A DNA stretch of 64,000 nucleotides from assembly GCF_030816725.1 (NCBI RefSeq), contig NZ_JAUSYG010000001.1:992001-1056000 (forward strand), in the 5' to 3' direction. The DNA is from Pseudarthrobacter defluvii (lineage in GTDB: Bacteria > Actinomycetota > Actinomycetes > Actinomycetales > Micrococcaceae). The notes beneath the pieces were generated by a model. The model worked only from the letters and a program-made list of their open reading frames with translations, searched no databases and was not told the origin of the DNA. This document shows positions 1 to 8,622 of this stretch, piece after piece. Within the stretch, counting starts at the first letter, position 1. Each line of letters opens with the position of its first letter. The position numbers were made by a program, and so were the translations under genes.

Positions 1-1
1 G

Positions 2-1930
2 GAAGAGGAAGACGGCGTAAAGTTTGCCGATCTCGGCATCGACGGCCGCGTCCTGGCCGCCCTGCAGGATGTCGGGTACGAAAAGCCGTCCCCCATCCAG
101 GCAGCCACCATCCCGCTGCTGCTCGAAGGCCGCGACGTTGTTGGCCTGGCACAGACCGGTACCGGCAAGACTGCAGCATTCGCAGTGCCGGCACTGTCCC
201 GCCTGGCCGAACTCCACGACCTCAACGGCCCGTCCCGCAAGACCCAGGCCCTGGTCCTGGCCCCCACCCGCGAGCTGGCCCTCCAGGTGGCCGAGGCGTT
301 CACCTCCTACGCCAAGCACATTGACGATTTCACCGTACTGCCCGTCTACGGCGGCTCGGCCTACGGTCCCCAGCTCGCCGGCCTGCGCCGCGGCGCCCAG
401 GTGGTTGTGGGTACCCCCGGCCGCGTGATCGACCACATCTCGAAGGGTTCCCTGGACCTGTCCGAGCTGCAGTACCTGGTGCTGGACGAGGCTGACGAAA
501 TGCTGCGCATGGGCTTCGCCGAGGATGTTGAGCAGATCTTCCAGCAGACCCCTTCGGAGCGCCAGGTGGCGCTGTTCTCGGCCACCATGCCGAGCCAGAT
601 CCGCCGGATGTCCAAGCAGTACCTGAACGACCCCGCCGAGATCTCGGTGAAGTCCAAGACCACCACCGGCGCCAACACGCGCCAGCGGTACCTGCAGGTC
701 ATGGGCCCGCACAAGCTGGACGCCATGACCCGCATCCTTGAGGTGGAAGAGTTCGACGGCGTCATCGCCTTCGTGCGCACCAAGATGGCCACCGAGGACC
801 TGGCTGACAAGCTCAAGGCCCGTGGCTTCCAGGCCGCAGCCATCAACGGTGACATCCCGCAGCAGCAGCGCGAACGCACGGTGGATGCGCTGAAGGAAGG
901 CCGGATCGACATCCTGGTGGCCACCGACGTCGCCGCCCGCGGCCTGGACGTTGAGCGCATCAGCCACGTGATCAACTACGACATCCCGCACGACACCGAG
1001 TCCTACGTGCACCGCATCGGCCGCACGGGCCGTGCAGGGCGTTCCGGCGACGCCATCCTGTTCATGACGCCGCGGGAGAAGTACCTGCTGCGTTCCATCG
1101 AGAAGGCCACCCGCCAGCCGGTGGAGCAGATGCACCTGCCCACGGCCGAGACCGTGAACACCCTGCGCCTGGGCAAATTCGCCGAGCGCATCACTGAGAC
1201 CCTTGAGTCCGAGGACGTCTCGATGTTCCGCGACCTCATCGCTTCCTACGAGGAAGAGCACAAGGTGCCGGCAGCAGAAATCGCTGCAGCACTGGCCGTC
1301 ATGGCCCAGGGTGGACAGCCGCTCCTGGTCAAGGAACTGCCCGCGGCTCCCGAGTACCAGAAGCGTGAGCGCTCCAAGGACGGCTTCGGCTCCCGTGGCC
1401 CGACCCGTACGCTCACCGAGGGCAACGCCACCTACCGGATCGCCGTCGGACGCCGCCAGCGCGTCATGCCGGGTTCCATCGTGGGTGCCATTGCCAACGA
1501 GGGCGGCATCTCCTCGGCCCAGATCGGCGGCATTGACATCCGCTCCGACCACTCCCTCGTGGAGCTGCCCGCGGACCTGAGCCCCGAGCAGCTGCGGGCG
1601 CTGTCCCGCACCCGGATCGGCGGCGAGCTGATCCACCTCGAGCTGGACAACGGCCGCAAGCCCTCGGGCGACCGCGGCGCCTACCAGGGCAACCGCGGCG
1701 GCAACTTCAAGGGCAACGGCGGGTTCAAGAAGGAATTCCGGAAGAACGACGGCGAGCGGTCCTCGGCTGATCGCGGCGGACGTTCCTACAGCGACCGCTC
1801 CGAGCGTTCCTTCAGCGACCGCGGCCAGTCCGGCGACTCCCGCTTCGGCGGCCACGGCGACGGCTCCCGCAAGCCCCGCAGCGGCGGCGAGAGCGGACAC
1901 CGCGACTTCAACCGCAAGGGCAAGTGGTAA
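2..1930 (+). CDS. deaD: DEAD-box ATP-dependent RNA helicase (5' end outside window)
   Basis: The reading frame is open from base 2, so the true start lies upstream. In order it shows a Q motif (bases ~95-140), Walker A AQTGTGKT (~150-172), PTRELA, GTPGR, DEAD (~485), SAT, ARGLDV and HRIGRTGRAG. A DbpA-type RNA-binding domain follows (~1435-1600), and then an Arg/Gly/Ser-rich tail. This is the CsdA/DeaD arrangement: an ATP-driven cytoplasmic RNA unwinder used in ribosome assembly and mRNA turnover, often in the cold. The gene ends in a strong hairpin and is very GC-rich, typical of the core chromosome. Family assignment is secure; the exact cellular target is not visible. Confidence 0.95.
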   Translation, partial: EEEDGVKFADLGIDGRVLAALQDVGYEKPSPIQAATIPLLLEGRDVVGLAQTGTGKTAAFAVPALSRLAELHDLNGPSRKTQALVLAPTRELALQVAEAFTSYAKHIDDFTVLPVYGGSAYGPQLAGLRRGAQVVVGTPGRVIDHISKGSLDLSELQYLVLDEADEMLRMGFAEDVEQIFQQTPSERQVALFSATMPSQIRRMSKQYLNDPAEISVKSKTTTGANTRQRYLQVMGPHKLDAMTRILEVEEFDGVIAFVRTKMATEDLADKLKARGFQAAAINGDIPQQQRERTVDALKEGRIDILVATDVAARGLDVERISHVINYDIPHDTESYVHRIGRTGRAGRSGDAILFMTPREKYLLRSIEKATRQPVEQMHLPTAETVNTLRLGKFAERITETLESEDVSMFRDLIASYEEEHKVPAAEIAAALAVMAQGGQPLLVKELPAAPEYQKRERSKDGFGSRGPTRTLTEGNATYRIAVGRRQRVMPGSIVGAIANEGGISSAQIGGIDIRSDHSLVELPADLSPEQLRALSRTRIGGELIHLELDNGRKPSGDRGAYQGNRGGNFKGNGGFKKEFRKNDGERSSADRGGRSYSDRSERSFSDRGQSGDSRFGGHGDGSRKPRSGGESGHRDFNRKGKW

Positions 1931-1961
1931 ACACTTCCGCACGTTGAGCAATTGACGACGG

Positions 1962-1997
1962 CGATGGGCCGGCTTTCGAGCCGGCCCATCGGTGTTT
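1962..1997 (+). terminator. Rho-independent terminator after the helicase
   Basis: A 13-bp perfect stem (1962-1974 with 1979-1991) closes on a TTCG tetraloop and is followed by a short T-rich tract. It lies 31 bases after the helicase stop. From here to the tRNA promoter (about 1998-2192) I see no gene. Confidence 0.8.
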
Positions 1998-2192
1998 AAC
2001 CGATGGTGCGGGTGTGGGGCTGGACACATTCTGCCGTTGGCAAGGAGGCGCTGGGCCTCGTGAAGGTGCTTTCCGCCGTCGCCCTTGTGCCTTTCGTGCC
2101 TCCTCCAGCCCCGGAAATCCGCGGAAAACCTGGTGTGGGGGCGGTGGAATACTCCCTGCCGCAGGGCCCTGCTGCCGCCCCCGGACGCCGAT

Positions 2193-2221
2193 TTGTTGGT
2201 GTGAAAATCTTCCGGTAGAGT
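2193..2221 (+). promoter_or_regulatory. Promoter of the tRNA-Thr gene
   Basis: TTGTTG (2193-2198) and TAGAGT (2216-2221) are separated by exactly 17 bases and end 11 bases before the tRNA 5' end, as expected for a sigma-70-type stable-RNA promoter. This is sequence reading only. Confidence 0.6.
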
Positions 2222-2232
2222 ATTTACTCGTT

Positions 2233-2304
2233 GCCCCCCTAGCTCAGTGGTAGAGCGCGTTCTTGGTAAGAACGAGGTCACCGGATCGATTCCGGTGGGG
2301 GGCT
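2233..2304 (+). tRNA. tRNA-Thr (anticodon GGT)
   Basis: The 7-bp acceptor stem pairs GCCCCCC with GGGGGGC. The anticodon stem CGTTC/GAACG encloses the loop TTGGTAA, giving anticodon GGT, and the T arm is intact. No CCA is encoded. It is followed by its own terminator and then by tRNA-Met. Confidence 0.93.
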
Positions 2305-2315
2305 CTGAATGAGGG

Positions 2316-2356
2316 CCTGTGTCAAGGCGGTTTTGACCGGCTTGACACAGGTTTTT
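2316..2356 (+). terminator. Rho-independent terminator after tRNA-Thr
   Basis: An 11-bp perfect stem (2316-2326 with 2341-2351) is followed by five T residues (2352-2356). It separates the two tRNA transcripts. Confidence 0.88.
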
Positions 2357-2365
2357 CTCATTCGT

Positions 2366-2439
2366 GGCGGTGTAGCTCAGTTGGTTAGAGCGCACGACTC
2401 ATAATCGTGAGGTCGGGAGATCGAGCCTCCCCACCGCTA
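2366..2439 (+). tRNA. tRNA-Met (anticodon CAT), integration target
   Basis: The acceptor arm GGCGGTG pairs with CACCGCT (G1-U72 wobble), with A73 at 2439. The D arm is canonical, the anticodon loop is CTCATAA and the T arm is intact. CAT could also mark tRNA-Ile2, but the form resembles actinobacterial elongator tRNA-Met. The 3' half from 2393 onward is duplicated exactly at 35005-35053, so this gene is the attachment site of the element. The element's own end restores the full tRNA, which stays functional. Confidence 0.92.
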
Positions 2440-2441
2440 CA
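2393..2441 (+). repeat. attL: left 49-bp direct repeat (tRNA-Met 3' half)
   Basis: Bases 2393-2441 are identical to 35005-35053 and cover the anticodon arm to the 3' end of tRNA-Met plus two bases. Sequence diverges immediately on both sides (GC before versus AA; TAG after versus AAG). This is the usual signature of a tyrosine recombinase inserting at a tRNA gene. Confidence 0.93.
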
Positions 2442-2448
2442 TAGATAA

Positions 2449-2485
2449 GCCCCCGGAATCCCCGAGATTCCGGGGGCTTTCTTGT
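2449..2485 (+). terminator. Terminator after tRNA-Met, carried by the element
   Basis: A 12-bp perfect stem (2449-2460 with 2466-2477) is followed by TTTCTT. It lies just inside the element. Near-copies occur at 35060-35093 and 45604-45634, so the element replaces the terminator it displaced. Confidence 0.82.
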
Positions 2486-2520
2486 TTAGTAAGCTAGCAG
2501 CGCAAAGGCACTTAGCAGCT

Positions 2521-2545
2521 CCGGGGCGGGAAATGGGGCGGGAAA
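2521..2545 (+). promoter_or_regulatory. Arm-like repeat at the left end
   Basis: Two direct GGGGCGGGAA units lie here, in the same orientation and almost the same sequence as a pair at 34906-34929. Each pair sits about 75-80 bp inside its att core, on the element side. The arrangement matches arm-type binding sites of tyrosine integrases; binding itself is inference. Confidence 0.5.
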
Positions 2546-2599
2546 TCTCAGCAGTTGTCCCCCATCGTGGGCCGAAATCTGGCTTTCCAATACTAAGAA

Positions 2600-4021
2600 G
2601 TGTTGTTGCCACCTGCGGGGCAGGAGCGGTGCCAGAGTGTATTCGTGCGACAAATCGACATGTGTGAGGGGCATCCCGATGACTCCGGCTTCTTGACCAG
2701 TGATGCCGGTCAGTTCCGGGGCGACGCCCACAGCTACAACGAAGAACCGTCTGACGGGCAGAAGTTGGTTTCGCTGCTGATTGGGTCTCAGTCTTGGGTC
2801 CATAGGCGCGTGGACGCTTTGCGCTTAAGCGGTGATGGCACTACTCGTCTTCACGTTTCACTCGATGTGACAGTTCCTGCGGACCTTCGTCTGGCGCGTC
2901 CGGGTGGTCAAATGGCAGTTCCCCTCGCTCTCATGGAGAAAGTTCCCCTCCGGCACTTGGATACGGAAGACTGGACAGGGAAGTCCATGGCGGTTTTGGA
3001 CACTCCACTGAACAGTCGCTACGCGTTCGAGTTCCTGAGTGCACTGACGCCGCGCTGGGTTCGCGAGGACAGGGTGTGGGGCGCCATTCAGACGGTATTG
3101 GGCGAGCTAGTAGAGTCTGACGGGGGCCCGGACGCTCTGAGCATCTCAAAGAGGCTTGAAGCCCTGCTGGAGCGGGGGGAGCATAGGCGTTCCCCGCTCA
3201 GTGAAGACGAGTCCTTGGAACTGTCGGCCTTCACCAGCATTGCAAAGCAGTTGGGCCAGCAGTTCCTGTTCATGGTCGAAATTGATGCCGAGCGCGTCGA
3301 AACTCGCACCATTCTGAAGTATTCGGTAGATCAGGACGCTCCCAGACATTCTCGGGGCCAGAGCAAGCGCGTTGTCTTCCGTCTCCAAGTACCCGACATG
3401 GGGTTTGCTGCTAGCCAGCACATTGAGGTGGAACTACCTGACGGCGTGGTTCTTGAGCGGCTCACTCTCGAAGGAACCATATTTGAAGGGGACCTTCAGG
3501 AGGGTCTCGCTACTGACGAACCGGAGGGCTGGTTACAAAGAACGTCAGGCCACGTCACGGTTCGTCCGAATGCAAGGTTTTTGAAGGGCGAACTGTGGGT
3601 TTGGGTAGTTCCCGCGAAGCAGGGGCTTTATAGGTTCGCAAAAGTCAGCATTGTGATGGTCACTCTCGTTGTCTGCGCAACGTGGCTGATTCGCGCTAAT
3701 TCTGAGGTTCTCCTGCGGGAGGTGGTCATACCGTCCCCATCAGCTTCCATCCTGCTCATCGGTCCCGCCTTGCTGCTGTCGTGGTTCAGCCGCACAACAG
3801 AACACACTTTGGTCGCGAAAGTGCAAGGGCCCTTGCGGTTGGCTTTGCTTGGAACCGCACTAGTGTTGCTCATCATGGCTGCTCTCGCCGCAGTGCCCGT
3901 GACTGCGGAAGTCTGGGCAATTGCATGGGTGGTTGCCACTTGCATTCAAAGCGCCGCTTTCCTTCTGCTCCTATACTTCGCTTCAGACCTCCGCAGGAAG
4001 ATGGGGCGTAGGGACTTTTGA
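2600..4021 (+). CDS. Multi-pass membrane protein of unknown function
   Basis: I do not recognise the family. About 350 residues of charged soluble sequence are followed by a C-terminal membrane region with four hydrophobic segments (roughly residues 350-368, 380-397, 411-434 and 437-461), ending in a basic tail. The start is uncertain: GTG 2600 gives the longest form and has no good ribosome site, while GTG 2645 and ATG 2660 are in-frame alternatives. It lies between the left end and the integrase and reads outward from attL, with a small gene 62 bases downstream. Cargo of the element; no catalytic motif seen. Confidence 0.7.
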   Translation: MLLPPAGQERCQSVFVRQIDMCEGHPDDSGFLTSDAGQFRGDAHSYNEEPSDGQKLVSLLIGSQSWVHRRVDALRLSGDGTTRLHVSLDVTVPADLRLARPGGQMAVPLALMEKVPLRHLDTEDWTGKSMAVLDTPLNSRYAFEFLSALTPRWVREDRVWGAIQTVLGELVESDGGPDALSISKRLEALLERGEHRRSPLSEDESLELSAFTSIAKQLGQQFLFMVEIDAERVETRTILKYSVDQDAPRHSRGQSKRVVFRLQVPDMGFAASQHIEVELPDGVVLERLTLEGTIFEGDLQEGLATDEPEGWLQRTSGHVTVRPNARFLKGELWVWVVPAKQGLYRFAKVSIVMVTLVVCATWLIRANSEVLLREVVIPSPSASILLIGPALLLSWFSRTTEHTLVAKVQGPLRLALLGTALVLLIMAALAAVPVTAEVWAIAWVVATCIQSAAFLLLLYFASDLRRKMGRRDF

Positions 4022-4083
4022 GCGCTGCTTAACATCGGATGTCAGTAGGACACGTACAATAGGTGAAAAGGGAGGAGCAGACG

Positions 4084-4305
4084 ATGAAGCACATCTCGAA
4101 AGTGAAGATCGGTCTGAAGGACATGAAGAACGCCACATTGCGCGCCCGTGGAATCGCTCCTCGACCTGACTACGTAATCAAGCCTGCTGCTGGTTCGCTC
4201 ATCGGAGACGTACCGGGCCTGAGGGGCAACAAGGAGCGTACGAACGCAGTGGTTGAGCGGATGCTTGCGTCATCGGGTGTTCGGCGTCGGAGCACCGCAG
4301 AATAG
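4084..4305 (+). CDS. Small basic protein, unknown function
   Basis: 73 residues, rich in Lys and Arg. ATG 4084 is preceded by GGGAGGAG at good spacing; an in-frame GTG at 4063 would include that ribosome site, so the later start is preferred. It follows the membrane protein gene on the same strand and ends before a large hairpin that faces the convergent integrase. No recognised domain. It could be a nucleic-acid-binding accessory protein, but only the charge suggests this. Confidence 0.6.
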   Translation: MKHISKVKIGLKDMKNATLRARGIAPRPDYVIKPAAGSLIGDVPGLRGNKERTNAVVERMLASSGVRRRSTAE

Positions 4306-4344
4306 TGTTTTCTCTTAGGTAAATTTTTTCATTCCCTCTTGTTG

Positions 4345-4392
4345 ACCACCGCTCGCACCTCTCCCAACTGGGTGAGAGGTGCGGGCGGTGGT
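4345..4392. terminator. Bidirectional terminator between 4084 gene and integrase
   Basis: A long near-perfect stem (4345-4363 with 4374-4392) lies between convergent genes. T-rich sequence lies upstream (4323-4340), serving the minus strand, and GGTTTC follows on the plus side. Probably stops both transcripts. Confidence 0.7.
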
Positions 4393-4428
4393 TTCAGGGG
4401 CTACTATTGCGGCCCTCGAACTGGCGGC

Positions 4429-5772
4429 CTAAGGAAGAATTACCTTCCAATGGTCATTAATGCGCTCCGCTGCTCTTGAAGCATAGTCAAAGTGGCTTCC
4501 CGAATATGCGTTCGTTGTCGCCACATCCGAGTGGCCAAGAATAGCCCGCACATCGTGCAGTGGGACGCCCATGGTCAGCATGTTTGAGGCAGCCGTGTGC
4601 CTGAGATCATGGAAGCACATACCGGGCTTTCCGATCGACTTTCGGATCGCGTCCCAGTTTAGAGACCGCCGCAAATTGCTTCCACGGATGGTTGAGCCTG
4701 CGGGCGTTGTTAGGAGCTGCTCACTTGGTGCTTTTCCCTGCATCGCCGCTTGTAAGGCGGCTCGCAAGGAGTCGGGGATCGGTGCCGTCCTGCACTTTTT
4801 CCCCTTCGTCTGACCAAGCTTAAGTTCTCCGTTTTCATCGAGAAAGTATGCGCGGTTGACCGCCAAAACTCCCGCCGATAGGTTCACATCGGTAACTCTC
4901 AACGCGGTTGCTTCATTGAAGCGTAGGCCGGTATGGAGCAAAGTTTGAATAAACCAGTCATATGCAGGGTCTTGTCCTTGCATGATGCGTAGTAGGTCGG
5001 CTTGCTGTCCGCCCGTCAGCGCGCGTTCTCCAACGTTGGTAGTAGTAGTTGATTTTGGACGTTCCACACCTCGAACGGGATTCTTGCCGATCCGGTTCTG
5101 TGCCACAGCCTTATCCAGAAGTTGAGATAGGTAAGCCAGTGCGCTGCAAACGGTTGAGGGTGTCGCGCTTTCCAACCAATTCTGTATGGCCTCCTCAACA
5201 ACGTCCGGGCTAATGTCTCCCAGCCTGAAATTTCCGAGATCGGGCAAAATACGAATTCTCCACGCACGGTCGTAGTCCCGCACCGTGTTGGGGGTACGGC
5301 CTGCCTTAAGAACCGATCCCTGCGCTTCCTTCTGGAAGTCCGCGAGAGATGTCTTAGCCCGCTGGCCGGGAGGAGGATTGCCCTGTGCGATGTCGAGTTT
5401 AAGGTTCGCTAGTCCCTTTTTCGCAGCCGCAAGCGTGGGATAGCTCTTGGACGTAGAACGCCACGAGCCGTTTACCTGCTGGAGTTCCTGTTCCACACGA
5501 TAGGGCAGCTTGGGCCGGTTTTCTACGTACCGTATGCCAGCAGGCAACACGTTGCCTTTTGGGTCTGTCCTTGCAGGACGCTTGCCCGACATCCGCTTCT
5601 CATCCTCAACCCGTTCTGGGTTCGACGAAGGCGCGTGGCGCACGGCGACACCATCCATCTGGGCGGCAGCGGATGAACGCGGCTCGGACTGAATCAACCG
5701 CTTTTTGAACTTTGCATTCCCCATAAGATCGATGACGGTGGCTGACGCCTCGGCAAATTTCTCGTTCTTCAT
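4429..5772 (-). CDS. int: Tyrosine site-specific integrase
   Basis: 447 residues. An AP2-like N-terminal DNA-binding region and a SAM-like core-binding domain (about 140-235) precede the catalytic domain. The catalytic set is visible: R284 in HTGLRFNE, H388 and R391 in HDLRH, H414 in LGHS and nucleophile Y423 in NAYSG. It should cut and join the 49-bp tRNA-Met cores. The start is ATG 5772, with GGAGGT seven bases upstream; this ATG overlaps the excisionase stop as ATGA, so the two are translationally coupled. Longer in-frame starts would lie inside xis. The integrase reads toward attL from 2 kb inside the element. Confidence 0.95.
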   Translation of the reverse strand: MKNEKFAEASATVIDLMGNAKFKKRLIQSEPRSSAAAQMDGVAVRHAPSSNPERVEDEKRMSGKRPARTDPKGNVLPAGIRYVENRPKLPYRVEQELQQVNGSWRSTSKSYPTLAAAKKGLANLKLDIAQGNPPPGQRAKTSLADFQKEAQGSVLKAGRTPNTVRDYDRAWRIRILPDLGNFRLGDISPDVVEEAIQNWLESATPSTVCSALAYLSQLLDKAVAQNRIGKNPVRGVERPKSTTTTNVGERALTGGQQADLLRIMQGQDPAYDWFIQTLLHTGLRFNEATALRVTDVNLSAGVLAVNRAYFLDENGELKLGQTKGKKCRTAPIPDSLRAALQAAMQGKAPSEQLLTTPAGSTIRGSNLRRSLNWDAIRKSIGKPGMCFHDLRHTAASNMLTMGVPLHDVRAILGHSDVATTNAYSGSHFDYASRAAERINDHWKVILP

Positions 5773-5984
5773 TTGGTGACCTCCGTATTGGACGCAATCC
5801 ATGAGTCGATGTTGGCGCGCGTCCAACGGAGGTTTCTGCCAACCCTTGTTGCAGGCGGGAAGTTGCCCCTCTTACGGAGACCACGAGCGCTGTTGGGTGA
5901 TATTCCCAGAATTTGGGCAGTCTCGGCAAGTGAGAGCAAGCGATCAGCCGACGCGGAGTAACGGAGTTTAACTACATTAGACAC
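5769..5984 (-). CDS. xis: Excisionase-like helix-turn-helix protein
   Basis: 71 residues with a MerR-type winged-helix fold: LAETAQILGISPNSARGL forms the DNA-reading helices, followed by a basic wing ending in TRANIDSWI. Such proteins bend att DNA and drive excision by the partner integrase. The start is GTG 5984 with GAAGGGG six bases before it. It is co-transcribed with and overlaps int by four bases, so a single minus-strand promoter in the AT-rich region upstream should control both. Confidence 0.88.
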   Translation of the reverse strand: MSNVVKLRYSASADRLLSLAETAQILGISPNSARGLRKRGNFPPATRVGRNLRWTRANIDSWIASNTEVTK

Positions 5985-6663
5985 AAGTATCCCCTTCAGG
6001 ATTTCTGCAGGTCTGTGGCTGTTCTTGTAGTTAACTTTTTATTTTTATAAACAGGAACTATGCGTCCTGCGCCCATGCTTTTGTTTTTATTCGATATATG
6101 ACCCGTGAGTGCACGAAGCGCTCATGTATAAAATTTAGCAAGTGCCCTGACGCGATATAAGTGTGTTCTCTCATAGGGAAATCAGGTTCGCGTTCATTGT
6201 CCTTTGCGCTGCTAGTTCTCTAGGTTGAGCAAACCCTGCCTCCGCAAAGTCTCGCGAGCTGCCCCGTAGTAATTAGCATTGTTTCCGTGCCTACTCGCGG
6301 CAATCCATGTCACATGTGTGGGAATCTAAATGCGCATGAGATTTTCACAACAAGCAATCCCTGAACCCGAGCCGATGTGAGCGATTTTAGGGGGAGAAGC
6401 CTAGGCGTCCTGCTACAAGTTTTCGGGAGGCATGGCACCCGCAGCCTCTACGCAATATGTGTAAGCCCACTGTTCATCGCGTATGCCCTACGGCTGAGAT
6501 TGGGTCCTCGCACCAACACGACCGGTCCGCCTGTCATCGCAACTTCAATTTGGGAGTTTTACCTGAAGCGACGTTAGGCCGTGCTGTCTCAAAAACGAAG
6601 GATTTTGGTAGGTTCGCGAACTGCCCCAAATTTCTCTCTCAAAATTCTCTCAAATGCTGATTT
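5985..6663. other. Intergenic region between xis and resolvase
   Basis: AT-rich DNA upstream of two divergent genes with no convincing coding frame; short plus-strand frames here lack ribosome sites. It must hold the int/xis promoter. Bases 6201-6215 are a perfect 15-bp inverted copy of 2494-2508 beside attL. Confidence 0.5.
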
Positions 6664-6696
6664 CTATCAATAGCTAAGAAACAGCGTTATTGATAG
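6664..6696 (+). promoter_or_regulatory. Inverted repeat upstream of the resolvase gene
   Basis: CTATCAATA (6664-6672) and TATTGATAG (6688-6696) form a perfect 9-bp inverted repeat with a 15-base spacer, ending nine bases before the resolvase ATG. This is the expected place for an operator or resolvase-binding site that lets the protein control its own expression. Confidence 0.5.
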
Positions 6697-6705
6697 TATT
6701 TTGGC

Positions 6706-7272
6706 ATGTCACTCATCGGATACGCACGGGTCTCGACGGCAGACCAGTCACTCAACTCACAGCTCGACGCGTTGAAGGCTGCTGGGTGTAAGAAGATTTA
6801 CCAAGAGAAGATGTCCGGCGTTCGTGACGATCGTCCGGAACTCCAAAAGTGCTTGGACTACATCCGAGACGGTGACACCCTCGTCGTCCTAAAACTCGAC
6901 AGGCTTGGACGATCACTGCACCACCTCGTCACTGTGATCAACCTGCTTCATGAGAAGGAGGCCAACTTCCGGTCCCTAAGCGACTCGATAGATACGAATT
7001 CACCTAGCGGCAGGCTGACCTTCCACGTCATGGGGGCAATGGCGGAATTCGAGAAGTCACTAAATGCGGACAGAACACGTCTCGGGCTGGCTTCCGCTCG
7101 TGCGCGAGGTCGCATTGGTGGCCGCCCTAAGGCTCTGGATTCTGAGAAAGAAGGAATTGTCGATCAGCGTCGAAGCGAGGGCGTCAGCGTGGCAAAGATT
7201 GCGGAAGAGCTGGAGATCGGCGTCGCAACTGTCTATCGCTATTTGAAATCACAGGAAGCCGATGCCGCATGA
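6706..7272 (+). CDS. Serine recombinase, resolvase/invertase family
   Basis: 188 residues, the normal length for small serine recombinases. The catalytic domain opens with YARVSTADQ (nucleophile S10) and has the RLGRS segment around residue 67. The helix joining to the DNA-binding domain carries GRIGGRPKA, and a C-terminal helix-turn-helix contains VSVAKIAEELEIGVATVYRYL. The usual ERTR segment reads NADRTRLGL here, a mild departure. It may resolve dimers of the excised element or act on inverted sites; no second obvious crossover site was found. The 9-bp inverted repeat just upstream suggests self-regulation. Confidence 0.93.
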   Translation: MSLIGYARVSTADQSLNSQLDALKAAGCKKIYQEKMSGVRDDRPELQKCLDYIRDGDTLVVLKLDRLGRSLHHLVTVINLLHEKEANFRSLSDSIDTNSPSGRLTFHVMGAMAEFEKSLNADRTRLGLASARARGRIGGRPKALDSEKEGIVDQRRSEGVSVAKIAEELEIGVATVYRYLKSQEADAA

Positions 7273-7454
7273 TTTCAGAGTCAATTCCATGGCGGGAAGA
7301 ACTTTGGCGAGTCGCTGAGAGGTTCAAAAGAAGTCCCAGCAGAACCGGTGGACTGAGCGCAGCAGCTTCATGGTGATCGCGACCTAATGACGGGTTACAC
7401 CGGTGGCAACAACTGGAGCAAAGTCTGTCCGGTACCAAGAAGACGAGGGCATTC

Positions 7455-7571
7455 ATGCTCGGGGTCGTCGTCATATTCACGCTGTCGGCCAACATCAGTA
7501 GCTGTCAGGCTGAGACCCCGCAGGCGGCAGCGTCCTATAGGATTCACGAGGCGCCTACCCGATCCGGGTGA
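7455..7571 (+). CDS. Possible very small lipoprotein
   Basis: A 38-codon frame starts at ATG 7455, five bases after GAGGG. It encodes a hydrophobic stretch followed by ISSC, a plausible lipobox, and then a short polar tail. It lies in the gap between the resolvase and the 7624 operon on the same strand. The similar ISSC ending of the hydrophobic segment in the 21745 gene gives weak support. It could equally be a chance frame. Confidence 0.3.
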   Translation: MLGVVVIFTLSANISSCQAETPQAAASYRIHEAPTRSG

Positions 7572-7623
7572 AGGGCAACAGTGTGGTAAATACACAGGGA
7601 ACAGTTGAGGCAGGAAGATACAT

Positions 7624-8622
7624 TTGAGCAACAAGGGGTTTGTGGCAGAGACTATAGCCCTTGCGAAGGCAGACCCGGCGGGTGCTGTCACCGGCCTCGC
7701 AGGAGTCGTGGGTGTTGGTGTCGCATTGATGGACCTCTTCACGCCGTTCGAGCTACCAGCAGACGTTCCCGACGAGGTCTTCCTTTTCGGATTATCGACC
7801 TTTCTGCTCAGCGTGTATGGAGCCTCCCGTCTGCGCCGTATTCGCGACAAGGAAGAGCGGCTACGAGATGATCGCCATGACCTGCTCCTAGGGCAGATCG
7901 CGCAGTTAGTGGAAGAAGCGGAACTTAGGCAGGTGCCGAGCGGAGAAATCAACACTCTTTTGGTTGCCGAACTGAGTAGCACTTCTGGGTGGTGGTTTCG
8001 GGGAGGCTCTGGGCGTTGGTTCAGCCGCACAGTGTTGCCTGCTTTAGCTGAGCGAAAAGTTCCGCAGCCCGTTTCCATTCAGATACTTGACCCTAGGGAT
8101 AAGCACTTATGTGCGCGCTATGCGTCTTACCGAAGTCAACAGCGCGACCCGGCTGACATCCGTGACAATGAATCGGACCCAAGAGCTATCCAAACTGATT
8201 TACTCGCGTGCATCCTGTCTGCCCGAGTTCATGCCTCGCATTCTCGCATCAATGAAGACATAGTGCTTCTTCGCACCTACAGTCCAATGCGGATCGATAT
8301 GGGGTCATCAATGCTATTAGCTACGGTGGCGTCACAGACGGCGCCTGCACTGATGGCGAGGCACGATAGTTTTTTTTACAAGAGCATCAAGGACGAGTTC
8401 GAAAGCGCTGCCCATGGCCATGCCGTCCTTCGTTCCAACTTTGACGATCGCCGTATACCACGACCAAAGGACATGACGGCAGAGTCTGCTCGTGCCGTTC
8501 TTGAAGGGTACGAGGTCATCGTCGGTGAAGAGCAGCCCACATCTCTGCTGTCGGGATTCGCACGTGCAGAGGACCTTAATTTTGAAGACATCTACAGGAA
8601 GGCATTTTGCGTCGATGCTTGA
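7624..8622 (+). CDS. Two-TM membrane protein with soluble C-terminal domain, first gene of putative defence operon
   Basis: 332 residues. Two hydrophobic segments (about 20-39 and 48-66) are followed by a basic, coiled-coil-like linker and a soluble domain of about 230 residues. That domain includes a conserved-looking block VSIQILDPRDKHLCARYASY (~150-170), which suggests a Rossmann-like or PLD-like alpha/beta fold, but I cannot name the family. TTG 7624 is the likely start (AGGAAG upstream). The stop lies inside the next gene (8-bp overlap). A membrane anchor fused to a possible sensor or effector domain, next to a modification-dependent nuclease, suggests a defence role; this is inference. 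Confidence 0.75.
   Translation: MSNKGFVAETIALAKADPAGAVTGLAGVVGVGVALMDLFTPFELPADVPDEVFLFGLSTFLLSVYGASRLRRIRDKEERLRDDRHDLLLGQIAQLVEEAELRQVPSGEINTLLVAELSSTSGWWFRGGSGRWFSRTVLPALAERKVPQPVSIQILDPRDKHLCARYASYRSQQRDPADIRDNESDPRAIQTDLLACILSARVHASHSRINEDIVLLRTYSPMRIDMGSSMLLATVASQTAPALMARHDSFFYKSIKDEFESAAHGHAVLRSNFDDRRIPRPKDMTAESARAVLEGYEVIVGEEQPTSLLSGFARAEDLNFEDIYRKAFCVDA

Noticed and set aside
6377..6660. Two overlapping short plus-strand frames before the resolvase
   Set aside because: No ribosome sites, overlapping frames with random composition.
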